Origin: an uncultured Collinsella sp. | GTDB lineage: Bacteria > Actinomycetota > Coriobacteriia > Coriobacteriales > Coriobacteriaceae | Assembly: GCA_900765115.1 (NCBI GenBank) | Contig: CAAFQK010000073.1 | Location: forward strand, 1-30,281 | DNA length: 30,281 bases | Direction of reading: 5' to 3' | In this document: positions 17,415-24,064 of the stretch, in pieces | Layout: each line of letters begins with the position of its first letter | Numbering within the stretch: the first letter of the stretch is position 1 | Program-made: the position numbers and the translations under genes | Notes under the pieces: generated by a model | The model's input: the letters and a program-made list of their open reading frames with translations, nothing else | What the model was told of the DNA's origin: nothing | The model's database searches: none

Positions 17415-17598
17415 TTACGCCGTTTTACCAAACGCCGTAACCGCTCGACGCTGCCCTTAGTTCCGCCGTTCTGCCGAGCGGCGGACCGGCCGACGCTGCG
17501 CGGGCCGCATTTGGACAATCTGACGTTCAACTTCAAGGGCGCGACCAGAAGGTCAGCGCCCTTTCGTTTCACGTCACCTTGCCTCAAATGCGACCCGC
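17414..17598 (+). repeat. Structured repeat element, copy 1 (with duplicated head hairpin)
   Basis: The element starts at the final G of the SIS stop codon. Head hairpin a pairs 17414-17425 with 17430-17441 around loop TACC. Head b pairs 17460-17471 with 17476-17487 around TGCC. Each head is followed by CGACGCTGC. An outer stem pairs 17500-17513 with 17585-17598, and an inner hairpin 17535-17546 with 17551-17563. Blocks CAATCTGACGTTCAA (17516-17530) and TTTCACGTCACCTTGC (17567-17582) are identical in the copy at 26011-26150, while the stems differ in sequence but keep pairing. Confidence 0.85.
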
Positions 17599-17801
17599 TC
17601 GCTGTTGTTGCCAAAACATCGACGTTGGCAAGCCCGGCACTTGGGGACGTTCCTTTTCTGCCGGCAGTTGGGGACAGTCCTGGTCGTTGGGGACGTACTT
17701 AAACGACTAGGCATTCAGGAACGTCCCCAACGACGGTTCATTTAAGAACATCCCCAACGAGTATGCTGGGAAGCAGATTTTTCCGTTCAGCGATTTGTGT
17801 C
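17599..17801. repeat. TTGGGGAC repeat cluster with a 13-bp inverted repeat
   Basis: TTGGGGAC occurs directly at 17641, 17669 and 17688, and inverted as GTCCCCAA at 17723; a variant, ATCCCCAA, follows at about 17750. TCGTTGGGGACGT (17684-17696) and ACGTCCCCAACGA (17721-17733) form a perfect 13-bp inverted repeat. No gene is seen. With the preceding structured repeat, this fills the 455-base gap between the SIS gene and the EamA gene. Confidence 0.75.
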
Positions 17802-17829
17802 TTGAAAAATGTATATAACGACTATAACG
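17802..17829 (+). promoter_or_regulatory. Candidate promoter and operator of the EamA gene
   Basis: TTGAAA (17802-17807) and TATAAC (17823-17828) could form a promoter with a short 15-base spacer. TATAACGACTATAACG (17814-17829) is the complement of CGTTATA-GT-CGTTATA, a direct repeat at 9-bp spacing. It reappears before the PTS genes (19092-19119) and before regulator 2 (25242-25257). Confidence 0.55.
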
Positions 17830-17869
17830 TAGTGTGAAACATATTGGAAACAATACCGAGGAGGCTGCG

Positions 17870-18952
17870 TTGAAGAAAAGCAATCTGGGCTATGTGCTGG
17901 TGCTGGTCGCCGCGCTTATGTGGGGCAGCATCGGAATCTTTGTAAACGGCATCTCGGCCATGGGCGTTTCATCCCAGAGCATGGCTGCCTTTCGCTTGTT
18001 GGTCGGAGCGCTTATCTTGGCACCGGTCCTGATGTTTATGGGCTGCCGTCCGGGTGAGGGGTCTACCGTGGCTCAGGGTCCGCTGGCCCTGTTCAAGGCA
18101 AGCCCCAAAGAGCTCGTCCCCTGCGCGCTTGTCGGTATCGTCGGTCTGGCCGCCGCCAACACCTGCTATTACGAGTGCATGGGCGAGGTCGGCATGTCCA
18201 CGGCCTCGGTGCTGCTCTACACCTCGCCGGTGTTTGGCGTCGTGCTCGGACGCGTGCTTTATCGCGAGGACGTGACCCCCAACAAGCTCGTTGCCATTGT
18301 CTTTAACATCGTTGGCTGCGTGCTTGCAGTGACCAATGGCGACCTTTCCGGTTTCCATTTTTCGGTTTGGGGCGTCACGTCGGGCGTGATTGCAGGTCTT
18401 TGTGGTGCGTCGCTCGCGGTGTTTAGCCGGATAGCAACCAAGACGGTCCACCCGCTGGCTGTCACGTTTTGGGGCTTTGTTTTTGGCGGTGCGGTTATGG
18501 CGGCTATCGCGGCTCCGTGGCCGGATGTCGCCGCGGCAATGTCGCCACAGCTGCTGCTGCTGTTCCTTGGCTTTGGACTCATCCCCACAGCCGTGGCTTA
18601 CATCTTATATATGCAGGGTCTGTCCATGGGGCTCGAGACATCGAAAGTTCCCGTCGTAATGTCATTCGAGACGGTCGTCACCGTACTGCTGGGCATTGGT
18701 GTCTACGCCGAGCCCGCCGGCGCGATCAAAGTCCTGGGCATCGTGCTGGTGCTCGCGTCCATCCTGATTATGAACACCGACTTCTCTAAGCTGCGCAACA
18801 GTGTGTTTGTCGGTCATGTCATTGAGAGCATGACCTTTAAGCCCAACGCGTGGTGGACGGAGAAATCGCAGGACATGGATCTGTTTAAGGAGCGCACCGG
18901 CATTGCGCTGGAACCCACCGTGCAGGAAAGCCCCTGGTACTTCGTGCGATAG
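17870..18952 (+). CDS. EamA/DMT-family transporter with C-terminal extension
   Basis: This 360-residue membrane protein has ten predicted helices arranged as two EamA repeats: LVLVAALMWGSIGIFVNG near the start, and a second half from about residue 160 with GLCGASLAVFSRIA. Members export amino acids and other metabolites or carry sugar-like compounds. Beyond the last helix (ILVLASILIMN, about residue 303) there is an unusual soluble tail of about 55 residues containing WWTEKSQDMDLFKE. TTG 17870 is the likely start because GAGGAGG (17858-17864) precedes it; an in-frame GTG at 17834 has no site. The shared upstream operator motif links it to the PTS genes, so export of the amino acid freed from imported conjugates is a reasonable inference. 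Confidence 0.87.
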   Translation: MKKSNLGYVLVLVAALMWGSIGIFVNGISAMGVSSQSMAAFRLLVGALILAPVLMFMGCRPGEGSTVAQGPLALFKASPKELVPCALVGIVGLAAANTCYYECMGEVGMSTASVLLYTSPVFGVVLGRVLYREDVTPNKLVAIVFNIVGCVLAVTNGDLSGFHFSVWGVTSGVIAGLCGASLAVFSRIATKTVHPLAVTFWGFVFGGAVMAAIAAPWPDVAAAMSPQLLLLFLGFGLIPTAVAYILYMQGLSMGLETSKVPVVMSFETVVTVLLGIGVYAEPAGAIKVLGIVLVLASILIMNTDFSKLRNSVFVGHVIESMTFKPNAWWTEKSQDMDLFKERTGIALEPTVQESPWYFVR

Positions 18953-19091
18953 AGGATTGCGTGCAGGGTCTGACCTGGGGTTATCCAGCCAGCGCCGGCC
19001 TACCCGGCTCTAACGTTTCAAGTACGTTAAACCCGTCAACGGTCGATTTTCACCCGCGAACGGTCTTTATACTAATTAGCAATATAAGCGA

Positions 19092-19119
19092 CGTATAAGA
19101 CGTTATAATGACCATAACG
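19092..19119 (+). promoter_or_regulatory. Candidate operator/promoter of the PTS operon
   Basis: CGTATAA-GA-CGTTATA (19092-19107) and, on the other strand, CGTTATG-GT-CATTATA (19104-19119) are overlapping copies of the motif found at 17814-17829 and 25242-25257. TATAAT (19104-19109) could be the -10, with no clear -35. The ribosome site AAGGAGGAGG follows at 19122-19131. Confidence 0.6.
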
Positions 19120-19135
19120 AAAAGGAGGAGGCAAG

Positions 19136-20059
19136 ATGAATCAGATCATTCTCGCATCTCATGGCGGCCTGGCCGCAGGCGCCAAAGACACGCTCGAGAT
19201 GGTTCTCGGCGACGTGTCGAACGTCCACGTCGTGTCGCTTGCTCGTGACGACAAGGAGCCCATCACCAATAAGGTGGACGCCATGATCGCCACGTTCAAC
19301 GCGGACGACACCGTCTATGTGCTGACCGATATGCTCGGCAGCTCGGTCAACAACAACATGGTCGAGCTTTCCAAGAACGGCACGAAGTTCACGGTTGTCA
19401 GCGGTTTCAACATCCCGCTGGCGCTCACGCTCGCTATGAGCCCCGTCCCCGTCAAGGGCGCCGAGCTCGCGGCCCTCATCAACGAGGCCCGCACCGGTCT
19501 GACCAACCCCAACGCACCGGTCGAGGCCGCCGCGGCTCCCGCCAAGAAGGCCAAGGCGTCCCGTCACAGCTCCGGTCCCGCCAAGATCGTCCTCGCACGT
19601 CTTGACTACCGTCTGCTGCACGGCCAGGTCGTCTTTACCTGGACCACCAAGGTTCAGGCCGAGCGCATCATCGTCGTCGACAACGCTGCCGCCAACGATG
19701 ACATCAAGAAGGGCGCTCTTAAGCTGGCCAAGCCCCAGGGTGTGCGCCTGAACGTCTTCACCGTCGAGCGTGCCCTCGCCAAGATGGACAAGCTCAACAC
19801 CCTCGGCGAGCGCGTCATGTTCGTCTTTGGCAACACGGCCGAGATGCTGCAGTTCTGCCAGGGCTACAAGCTCGACGCCATCAACCTGGGCGCCACCGCC
19901 AACCACGACGGTGCCGATCAGGTCGGCGGCAAGGACAGCTCCGTCTTCCTCGACGCCACCCAGAAGGCCGACGTCAACCAGCTGCTCGACATGGGCATCA
20001 AGCTCTATGTCCAGCAGACCCCTACGTATCAGAGCGTCGACATCGACGCCAAGCTGTAA
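19136..20059 (+). CDS. PTS mannose-family EIIAB fusion
   Basis: This 307-residue cytoplasmic protein joins a mannose-type EIIA domain (about 1-128) to an EIIB domain (about 148-307) by an Ala/Pro/Lys linker. His9 in ILASHGGLA is the EIIA phosphorylation site that accepts phosphate from HPr. His162 in RLDYRLLHGQVVFTW is the EIIB site that passes phosphate to the sugar. The layout equals ManX of E. coli, whereas the Salmonella gfr system has separate A and B proteins. The genes for EIIC and EIID follow at once, so the operon encodes a complete permease. The ribosome site is strong. The upstream motif suggests control by GntR regulator 2. Confidence 0.95.
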   Translation: MNQIILASHGGLAAGAKDTLEMVLGDVSNVHVVSLARDDKEPITNKVDAMIATFNADDTVYVLTDMLGSSVNNNMVELSKNGTKFTVVSGFNIPLALTLAMSPVPVKGAELAALINEARTGLTNPNAPVEAAAAPAKKAKASRHSSGPAKIVLARLDYRLLHGQVVFTWTTKVQAERIIVVDNAAANDDIKKGALKLAKPQGVRLNVFTVERALAKMDKLNTLGERVMFVFGNTAEMLQFCQGYKLDAINLGATANHDGADQVGGKDSSVFLDATQKADVNQLLDMGIKLYVQQTPTYQSVDIDAKL

Positions 20060-20095
20060 TCAACCAGGCTTTTGCCTGACTGAAAGGAGAAGGGT

Positions 20096-20890
20096 ATGAA
20101 TACGTTCATCAGTGCGGTGCTCGTCGGCCTCGTCGGCGTGTTCTGCATGTGGGACTCCCGCCTGCTCGGTCGTCTTAACTTCGAGCAGCCCCTCGTTGGC
20201 GCTACGCTCGTCGGTCTGCTGCTGGGCGATGTGCCCACCGGCCTTGCCGTCGGTGCCGCCGTCGAGCTCGTGTCCATGGGCCTGGTGCAGGTCGGCGCCG
20301 CCGTTCCGCCCGATATGGTCCTGGGCGGCATCGTGGCCGCTGCCTTTGCGTGCCTGACCGATGCTTCCGCCGAGACCGCCATGACGATCGCCATCCCGGT
20401 CGCCGTCCTGGGTCAGCTCCTCGGCATCGTGTTCCGTTCCATCATCGCCGCCCTCACCCATGTGGCAGATAGCGCGATCGATAACGGAAAGTTCAAGACC
20501 GCCTACCGTATGCACATCTGCGCCGGCTCCGGTCTGTACGCCATCATGTACTTCCTGCCGATCTTCCTCGCCGTCTTTGTTGGCACCGACCTGGTTCAGG
20601 CCATCGTCAACATGGTTCCCGAGTGGCTGTCCACTGGTCTTAACGTTTCGACCAAGATCATGACCGCCTACGGCTTGGCCCTGCTGCTCACCATGATGAT
20701 CAAGAAGGGTATGACTCCGTTCCTGTTCATCGGTTTCCTGCTCGCCGCTTACCTCAACCTGTCCGTCATCGCGGTCGCTCTGATCGGTGTGTGCCTGGCT
20801 GTCGTCTTCATGGGCTTCAAGTTCAACGGTTCCCATGCAGCCGCCGGTGTCGATTCCGACTACGATCCGCTCGAAGACGACGAAGACTAA
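20096..20890 (+). CDS. PTS mannose-family EIIC
   Basis: This 264-residue membrane protein matches EII-Sor/Man IIC. The early stretch LNFEQPLVGATLVGLLLGDVPTGLAVGAAVELV (about residues 28-60) is characteristic, followed by several hydrophobic helices to about residue 243. The C-terminus is a short acidic tail (DPLEDDED). With EIID it forms the sugar channel of the transporter. It starts 36 bases after the EIIAB stop behind GAAAGGAGAAGGG and ends 13 bases before EIID, so the three genes are one operon. Confidence 0.94.
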   Translation: MNTFISAVLVGLVGVFCMWDSRLLGRLNFEQPLVGATLVGLLLGDVPTGLAVGAAVELVSMGLVQVGAAVPPDMVLGGIVAAAFACLTDASAETAMTIAIPVAVLGQLLGIVFRSIIAALTHVADSAIDNGKFKTAYRMHICAGSGLYAIMYFLPIFLAVFVGTDLVQAIVNMVPEWLSTGLNVSTKIMTAYGLALLLTMMIKKGMTPFLFIGFLLAAYLNLSVIAVALIGVCLAVVFMGFKFNGSHAAAGVDSDYDPLEDDED

Positions 20891-20903
20891 GGAGGAACAC
20901 ACT

Positions 20904-21737
20904 ATGGCAACCGCAACCAAGGACGTGTCCCTGAACAAGAAGGTCAGCCAGTTCTTCTGGCGCTCCTGGGCCATCCAGGCCTCTTGGAACTACGAGCGTC
21001 AGATGAACATGGGCTTCCTCTACGGCATGGTTCCCACGCTCGACCGCCTCTATCCGGACGAGTCCGACCCCAAGCAGCTCGCTGCTAAGAAAGAGGCTTA
21101 CCACCGTCACATGGCGTTCTACAACTGCACCCCGCAGACGAGCGCCTTTATCCTGGGCCTCACCGCCTCCATGGAGGAGGAGTACGCCAAGGATCCCGAG
21201 AACTTCGATCCCGATTCGATCAACGCGGTCAAGACCTCCCTCATGGGTCCGCTTTCCGGCATCGGTGACTCCTTCTTCCAGGGTACCATCCGCGTTATCG
21301 CTTTTGGCCTGGGCGTTCAGCTGGCTCAGCAGGGCTCCATCATGGGCCCGATCCTGGCCATGCTCATCTCCATCGTCCCCTCTGTGCTGATCACTTGGTT
21401 CGCAGCCAAGATGGGCTATCAGGGCGGCCACGAGTACCTGAGCAAGCTTCAGGGCGGCGACCTCATGGAGAAGCTCATGTATGTCTGCGGCATCGTGGGC
21501 CTTATGTCCGTGGGCGGCATGATCGCTACGCTGATCGGCGCCACCACCCCGCTGCAGTTCGCTGAGGGCACCGTTGTTATCCAGGACATCCTGGACGGCA
21601 TGATGCCCCAGATGATCTCCCTCGGCCTCACCGGCCTTATGTACTGGCTCATCAAGAAGAACGTCAACACCGGTTGGCTTCTCGTGATCGCCATCGTGGG
21701 CGGCATCGCCCTCTCCGCGGCCGGCATCCTGGCCTAG
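20904..21737 (+). CDS. PTS mannose-family EIID
   Basis: This 277-residue protein is the IID membrane component. The N-terminal cytoplasmic part has the family pattern FFWRSWAIQASWNYERQMNMGFLYGM (about 17-42), and the middle has MGPLSGIGDSFFQGT (about 115-129). Hydrophobic helices occupy about 135-180 and 190-277. Together with EIIC it translocates the substrate while EIIB phosphorylates it. ATG 20904 is set by AAGGAGG overlapping the EIIC stop codon. Codon choice in this and the next gene leans to TTC, CTC, TCC and CGT, suggesting strong expression. Confidence 0.95.
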   Translation: MATATKDVSLNKKVSQFFWRSWAIQASWNYERQMNMGFLYGMVPTLDRLYPDESDPKQLAAKKEAYHRHMAFYNCTPQTSAFILGLTASMEEEYAKDPENFDPDSINAVKTSLMGPLSGIGDSFFQGTIRVIAFGLGVQLAQQGSIMGPILAMLISIVPSVLITWFAAKMGYQGGHEYLSKLQGGDLMEKLMYVCGIVGLMSVGGMIATLIGATTPLQFAEGTVVIQDILDGMMPQMISLGLTGLMYWLIKKNVNTGWLLVIAIVGGIALSAAGILA

Positions 21738-21771
21738 TCGCGACCAAGCGTCTAACCGCTTTCCCCCGGGG

Positions 21772-21846
21772 GCCTGCCTGGCATCCCATACCCCAGGCAG
21801 GCTTCCATTCCCAAAATGCGACAATGGGACAGTCCCCTTGTCGCAT
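21772..21846 (+). repeat. Two consecutive hairpins between EIID and SIS 2
   Basis: A perfect 10-bp stem GCCTGCCTGG / CCAGGCAGGC (21772-21781 with 21793-21802) is followed by a second hairpin, ATGCGACAA / TTGTCGCAT (21816-21824 with 21838-21846). That second hairpin contains an inner GGGA/TCCC stem (21826-21829 with 21833-21836). Neither has a T-tract. They may adjust expression of SIS 2 relative to the PTS genes. The GGGACAGTCCC core resembles the TTGGGGAC cluster near 17641. Confidence 0.65.
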
Positions 21847-21936
21847 CCTCAACGGGCCGGCGACTCGGTCCAAACCACGGTAACCCTGCGAGCGCCCGGC
21901 AATGTGGCGCCGCAAAAATTGAAAGGAATGTGTCAG

Positions 21937-22920
21937 ATGTACGAGATCGACCTTAACCTCCCTAAGCAGATCGTCGCTGACGTCCTGTCCAACCACGAGA
22001 TCCACAGCGTCGCCTTCGTCGGCTGCGGTGCCTCCATGTCCGACCTTTACCCCGCCAAGTACTTCCTGGCCAACAACACGGACAAGCTGAACGTTCAGAT
22101 CTTCACTGCTAACGAGTTCAACTACGACACGCCTTCCTGGGTCAACGAGCACACCTTCGTGATCACCTGCTCCCTCGGTGGCTCCACGCCCGAGACCGTC
22201 GAGGCCAACAAGACCGCCAAGAAGCACAACTGCCCGGTCGTCTCCCTCACCAACAAGGCTGGCTCCGCTCTGACCGTCGACGCTGACTACGTCATCGTTC
22301 ACGGCTTCCACGCCAACTTCGCTGCCAAGTGCGAGAAGCCCGGCTACGCCATCGCTCTTGCTGTCGAGATCCTTCAGCAGACCGAGGGTTATGACCACTA
22401 CGAGGACATGATCACCGGCCTCACCAACGTCTTCGAGCTCTGCGAGAACGCCGCTCAGTCCTGCAAGAAGCTCGCCAAGAAGTTCGCCGAGGACTTCAAG
22501 GACGACAAGATGATCTACTTCATGGCTTCCGGTGCCTCCGAGAAGATGGCTTATTCTCACGCCGCCTTCCTGTTCACCGAGATGCAGTGGATCGACGCCG
22601 CCGCCTACAACACCGGCGAGTACTTCCACGGCCCGTTCGAGGTTTCCACCGAGGGTAAGCCCTACGTCTTCTTCATGTCCGATGGCGCTACCCGTCCGAT
22701 GGACGCCCGCGCCCTCACCTTCCTTAAGCGCATGGGCGCCAAGGTCGCTCTGATCGACTCCAAGGACTACGGCCTGGCTGACGCCGTGCCCGCGAGCGTT
22801 GTTACCTACTTCAACCCGCTGCTGCACCTCGCCGTTATGCGTGAGTACGGCAACCAGATCGCCGAGGCCCGCCAGCACCCGCTGACCATGCGTCGCTACA
22901 TGTGGAAGCTTTCCTACTAA
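21937..22920 (+). CDS. SIS-domain deglycase-like protein 2 (FrlB/GfrF group)
   Basis: This 327-residue protein has two SIS domains with loops FVGCGASMSDLYPAKYF (about 27-43) and TCSLGGSTPETVEA (about 77-90). Glu215 (TEMQW) and His231 (GEYFHGPFE) have the 16-residue spacing of the FrlB/GfrF catalytic pair. The C-terminus MRRYMWKLSY matches SIS 1. Lying directly behind a complete mannose-type PTS, it most likely splits the 6-phosphorylated conjugate imported by that PTS. ATG 21937 is chosen because GAAAGGA lies at 21921-21927; an in-frame ATG at 21928 is too close to it. Codon use is strongly biased, as in the PTS genes. A strong terminator follows. Confidence 0.88.
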   Translation: MYEIDLNLPKQIVADVLSNHEIHSVAFVGCGASMSDLYPAKYFLANNTDKLNVQIFTANEFNYDTPSWVNEHTFVITCSLGGSTPETVEANKTAKKHNCPVVSLTNKAGSALTVDADYVIVHGFHANFAAKCEKPGYAIALAVEILQQTEGYDHYEDMITGLTNVFELCENAAQSCKKLAKKFAEDFKDDKMIYFMASGASEKMAYSHAAFLFTEMQWIDAAAYNTGEYFHGPFEVSTEGKPYVFFMSDGATRPMDARALTFLKRMGAKVALIDSKDYGLADAVPASVVTYFNPLLHLAVMREYGNQIAEARQHPLTMRRYMWKLSY

Positions 22921-22954
22921 TCACAAGTAAGTAAACCTTACGGGTTGATTGCGA

Positions 22955-22986
22955 GGGGATGGGGTTTGCGCCCCGTCCCCTTTTTT
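22955..22986 (+). terminator. Strong terminator after SIS 2
   Basis: A 10-bp stem GGGGATGGGG / CCCCGTCCCC (22955-22964 with 22971-22980, one T-G pair) is followed by six T's. It marks the end of the PTS-SIS operon. Confidence 0.92.
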
Positions 22987-23021
22987 GCTCTGGGGAGGGC
23001 GTGTCTGTCGCGTCATAAAAC

Positions 23022-23069
23022 CCCAGATAAAACCCACCAAAATAAACCTGACCCTTTTTGGCAGGTGGG
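23022..23069 (+). repeat. Hairpin repeat family, copy B
   Basis: The copy opens with CCCAGATAAAACC and has arms ACCCACCAAAA (23032-23042) and TTTTGGCAGGT (about 23056-23066). It matches copy C at 25155 and copy A at 15461 (minus strand). Its right end supplies the GGGAGGAG ribosome site of the HAD gene that starts at 23081. Confidence 0.7.
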
Positions 23070-23080
23070 AGGAGATGCGT

Positions 23081-23710
23081 ATGATCAAGGCAGTGCTGTT
23101 TGATATGGACGGCGTGCTGGTCGATACCGAGTGGTTCTACAACCGTCGTCGCGTGGCGTTTATGGAAGAGAAGGAGTTCCACTTTGACGAGATTCCCGAT
23201 CTTTCGGGGTCTAACGAGCCCGCCATTTGGGAGGCGCTGGTGCCCGACGATGTTGAGCTGCGCGAGCGTCTGCGCGTGGAGTACAAGCAGGTCTACAGCC
23301 CGGATCACCCCGTTCCGTATGCCGAGCTGCTCAACGAGCAGACGGAGCCGGTGATGCGCGAGCTGCACGAGCGCGGCGTGAAGTGCGCCATCGCGAGCTC
23401 GTCCTATCGCGAGCTGATCGACGAGCTGGTGGAGATCGCTGGCATTGCCGACGTGCTGGACTACACCATCAGCGGTCACGAGTGCAGTGCGTTTAAGCCC
23501 GACCCCGAGATCTACCTGCGTGCCATGGAAGCACTGGGGGTTGAGCCTTCCGAGTGCCTGGTTATCGAGGACTCGCCTTTGGGCATCGAGGCCGGCAAGC
23601 GCTCCGGCGCCCGCGTCCTGGCGCTGCGTCCGCACGAGGGCGTCAACCTCGATCAATCGCGAGCCGATGCCGCTATCGATAATCTGACCGACATTTTGGC
23701 CGCTTTGTAG
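23081..23710 (+). CDS. HAD-family sugar phosphatase / beta-phosphoglucomutase-like
   Basis: This 209-residue protein is a subfamily IA HAD hydrolase. Motif I DMDGVLVDTE (Asp8 nucleophile, Asp10 acid/base) is near the start, motif II is in CAIASSS (about 105-111), the Lys motif in SGHECSAFKPDPEIY (about 131-145) and motif IV in VIEDSPLGIEAG (about 163-174). The cap lies between motifs I and II. Sugar-phosphate phosphatases and beta-phosphoglucomutases share this pattern. Given the context, sugar-phosphate dephosphorylation is plausible. ATG 23081 is preferred over ATG 23075, which overlaps the ribosome site (GGGAGGAG, 23067-23074). Confidence 0.9.
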   Translation: MIKAVLFDMDGVLVDTEWFYNRRRVAFMEEKEFHFDEIPDLSGSNEPAIWEALVPDDVELRERLRVEYKQVYSPDHPVPYAELLNEQTEPVMRELHERGVKCAIASSSYRELIDELVEIAGIADVLDYTISGHECSAFKPDPEIYLRAMEALGVEPSECLVIEDSPLGIEAGKRSGARVLALRPHEGVNLDQSRADAAIDNLTDILAAL

Positions 23711-23807
23711 TGTCAATTCGCCGCGAGAAGCACGGGTACAAACGTTTTTTGCGGTGGATTGGCTCAATTTGGTTTCGATTTTGGTTCGTTTGGCTTCGAT
23801 TCGGGCT

Positions 23808-23926
23808 AAGTGAGTAGACTTTTTGGCGCTGGCCGAGCACAATGCATATCTTCCTTTGTAAAACCGCAGGTCACAGGGGTGGCGGTTTTGGGTGTGCTCG
23901 GCAGATCGTAAAAAGTCTACTCACTT
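23808..23926. repeat. 119-nt nested inverted repeat
   Basis: Perfect 17-bp outer arms AAGTGAGTAGACTTTTT (23808-23824) and its complement (23910-23926) enclose a 9-bp stem (CCGAGCACA 23833-23841 with 23893-23901) and an 8-bp stem (AAAACCGC 23860-23867 with 23882-23889). No coding frame fits. It may be a miniature mobile element or a structured RNA. It is the main content of the 354-base gap between the HAD and YitT genes. The rest of that gap holds only a TTTGG/TTCG-rich run near 23770-23805. Confidence 0.85.
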
Positions 23927-24064
23927 GTAATTTGGGCCTTTGGTCGTGGGGTTGCTGGTCCCGCTTTGGTTGTCGGGAGAGGGTGAATTGAAGCGCCCCC
24001 GCACGCTCCATGCTACAATCGCGGACATATCCCACAACTACATCTGCCTTCGAAAGGAGCCTGC

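Noticed and set aside
17641..17760. CRISPR array
   Set aside because: The TTGGGGAC units are short, irregularly spaced and partly inverted, and no cas genes are present.
23808..23926. Simple terminator
   Set aside because: The arms end in T and A runs, but the 119-base span with nested stems is far larger than a terminator, and no gene end is adjacent.
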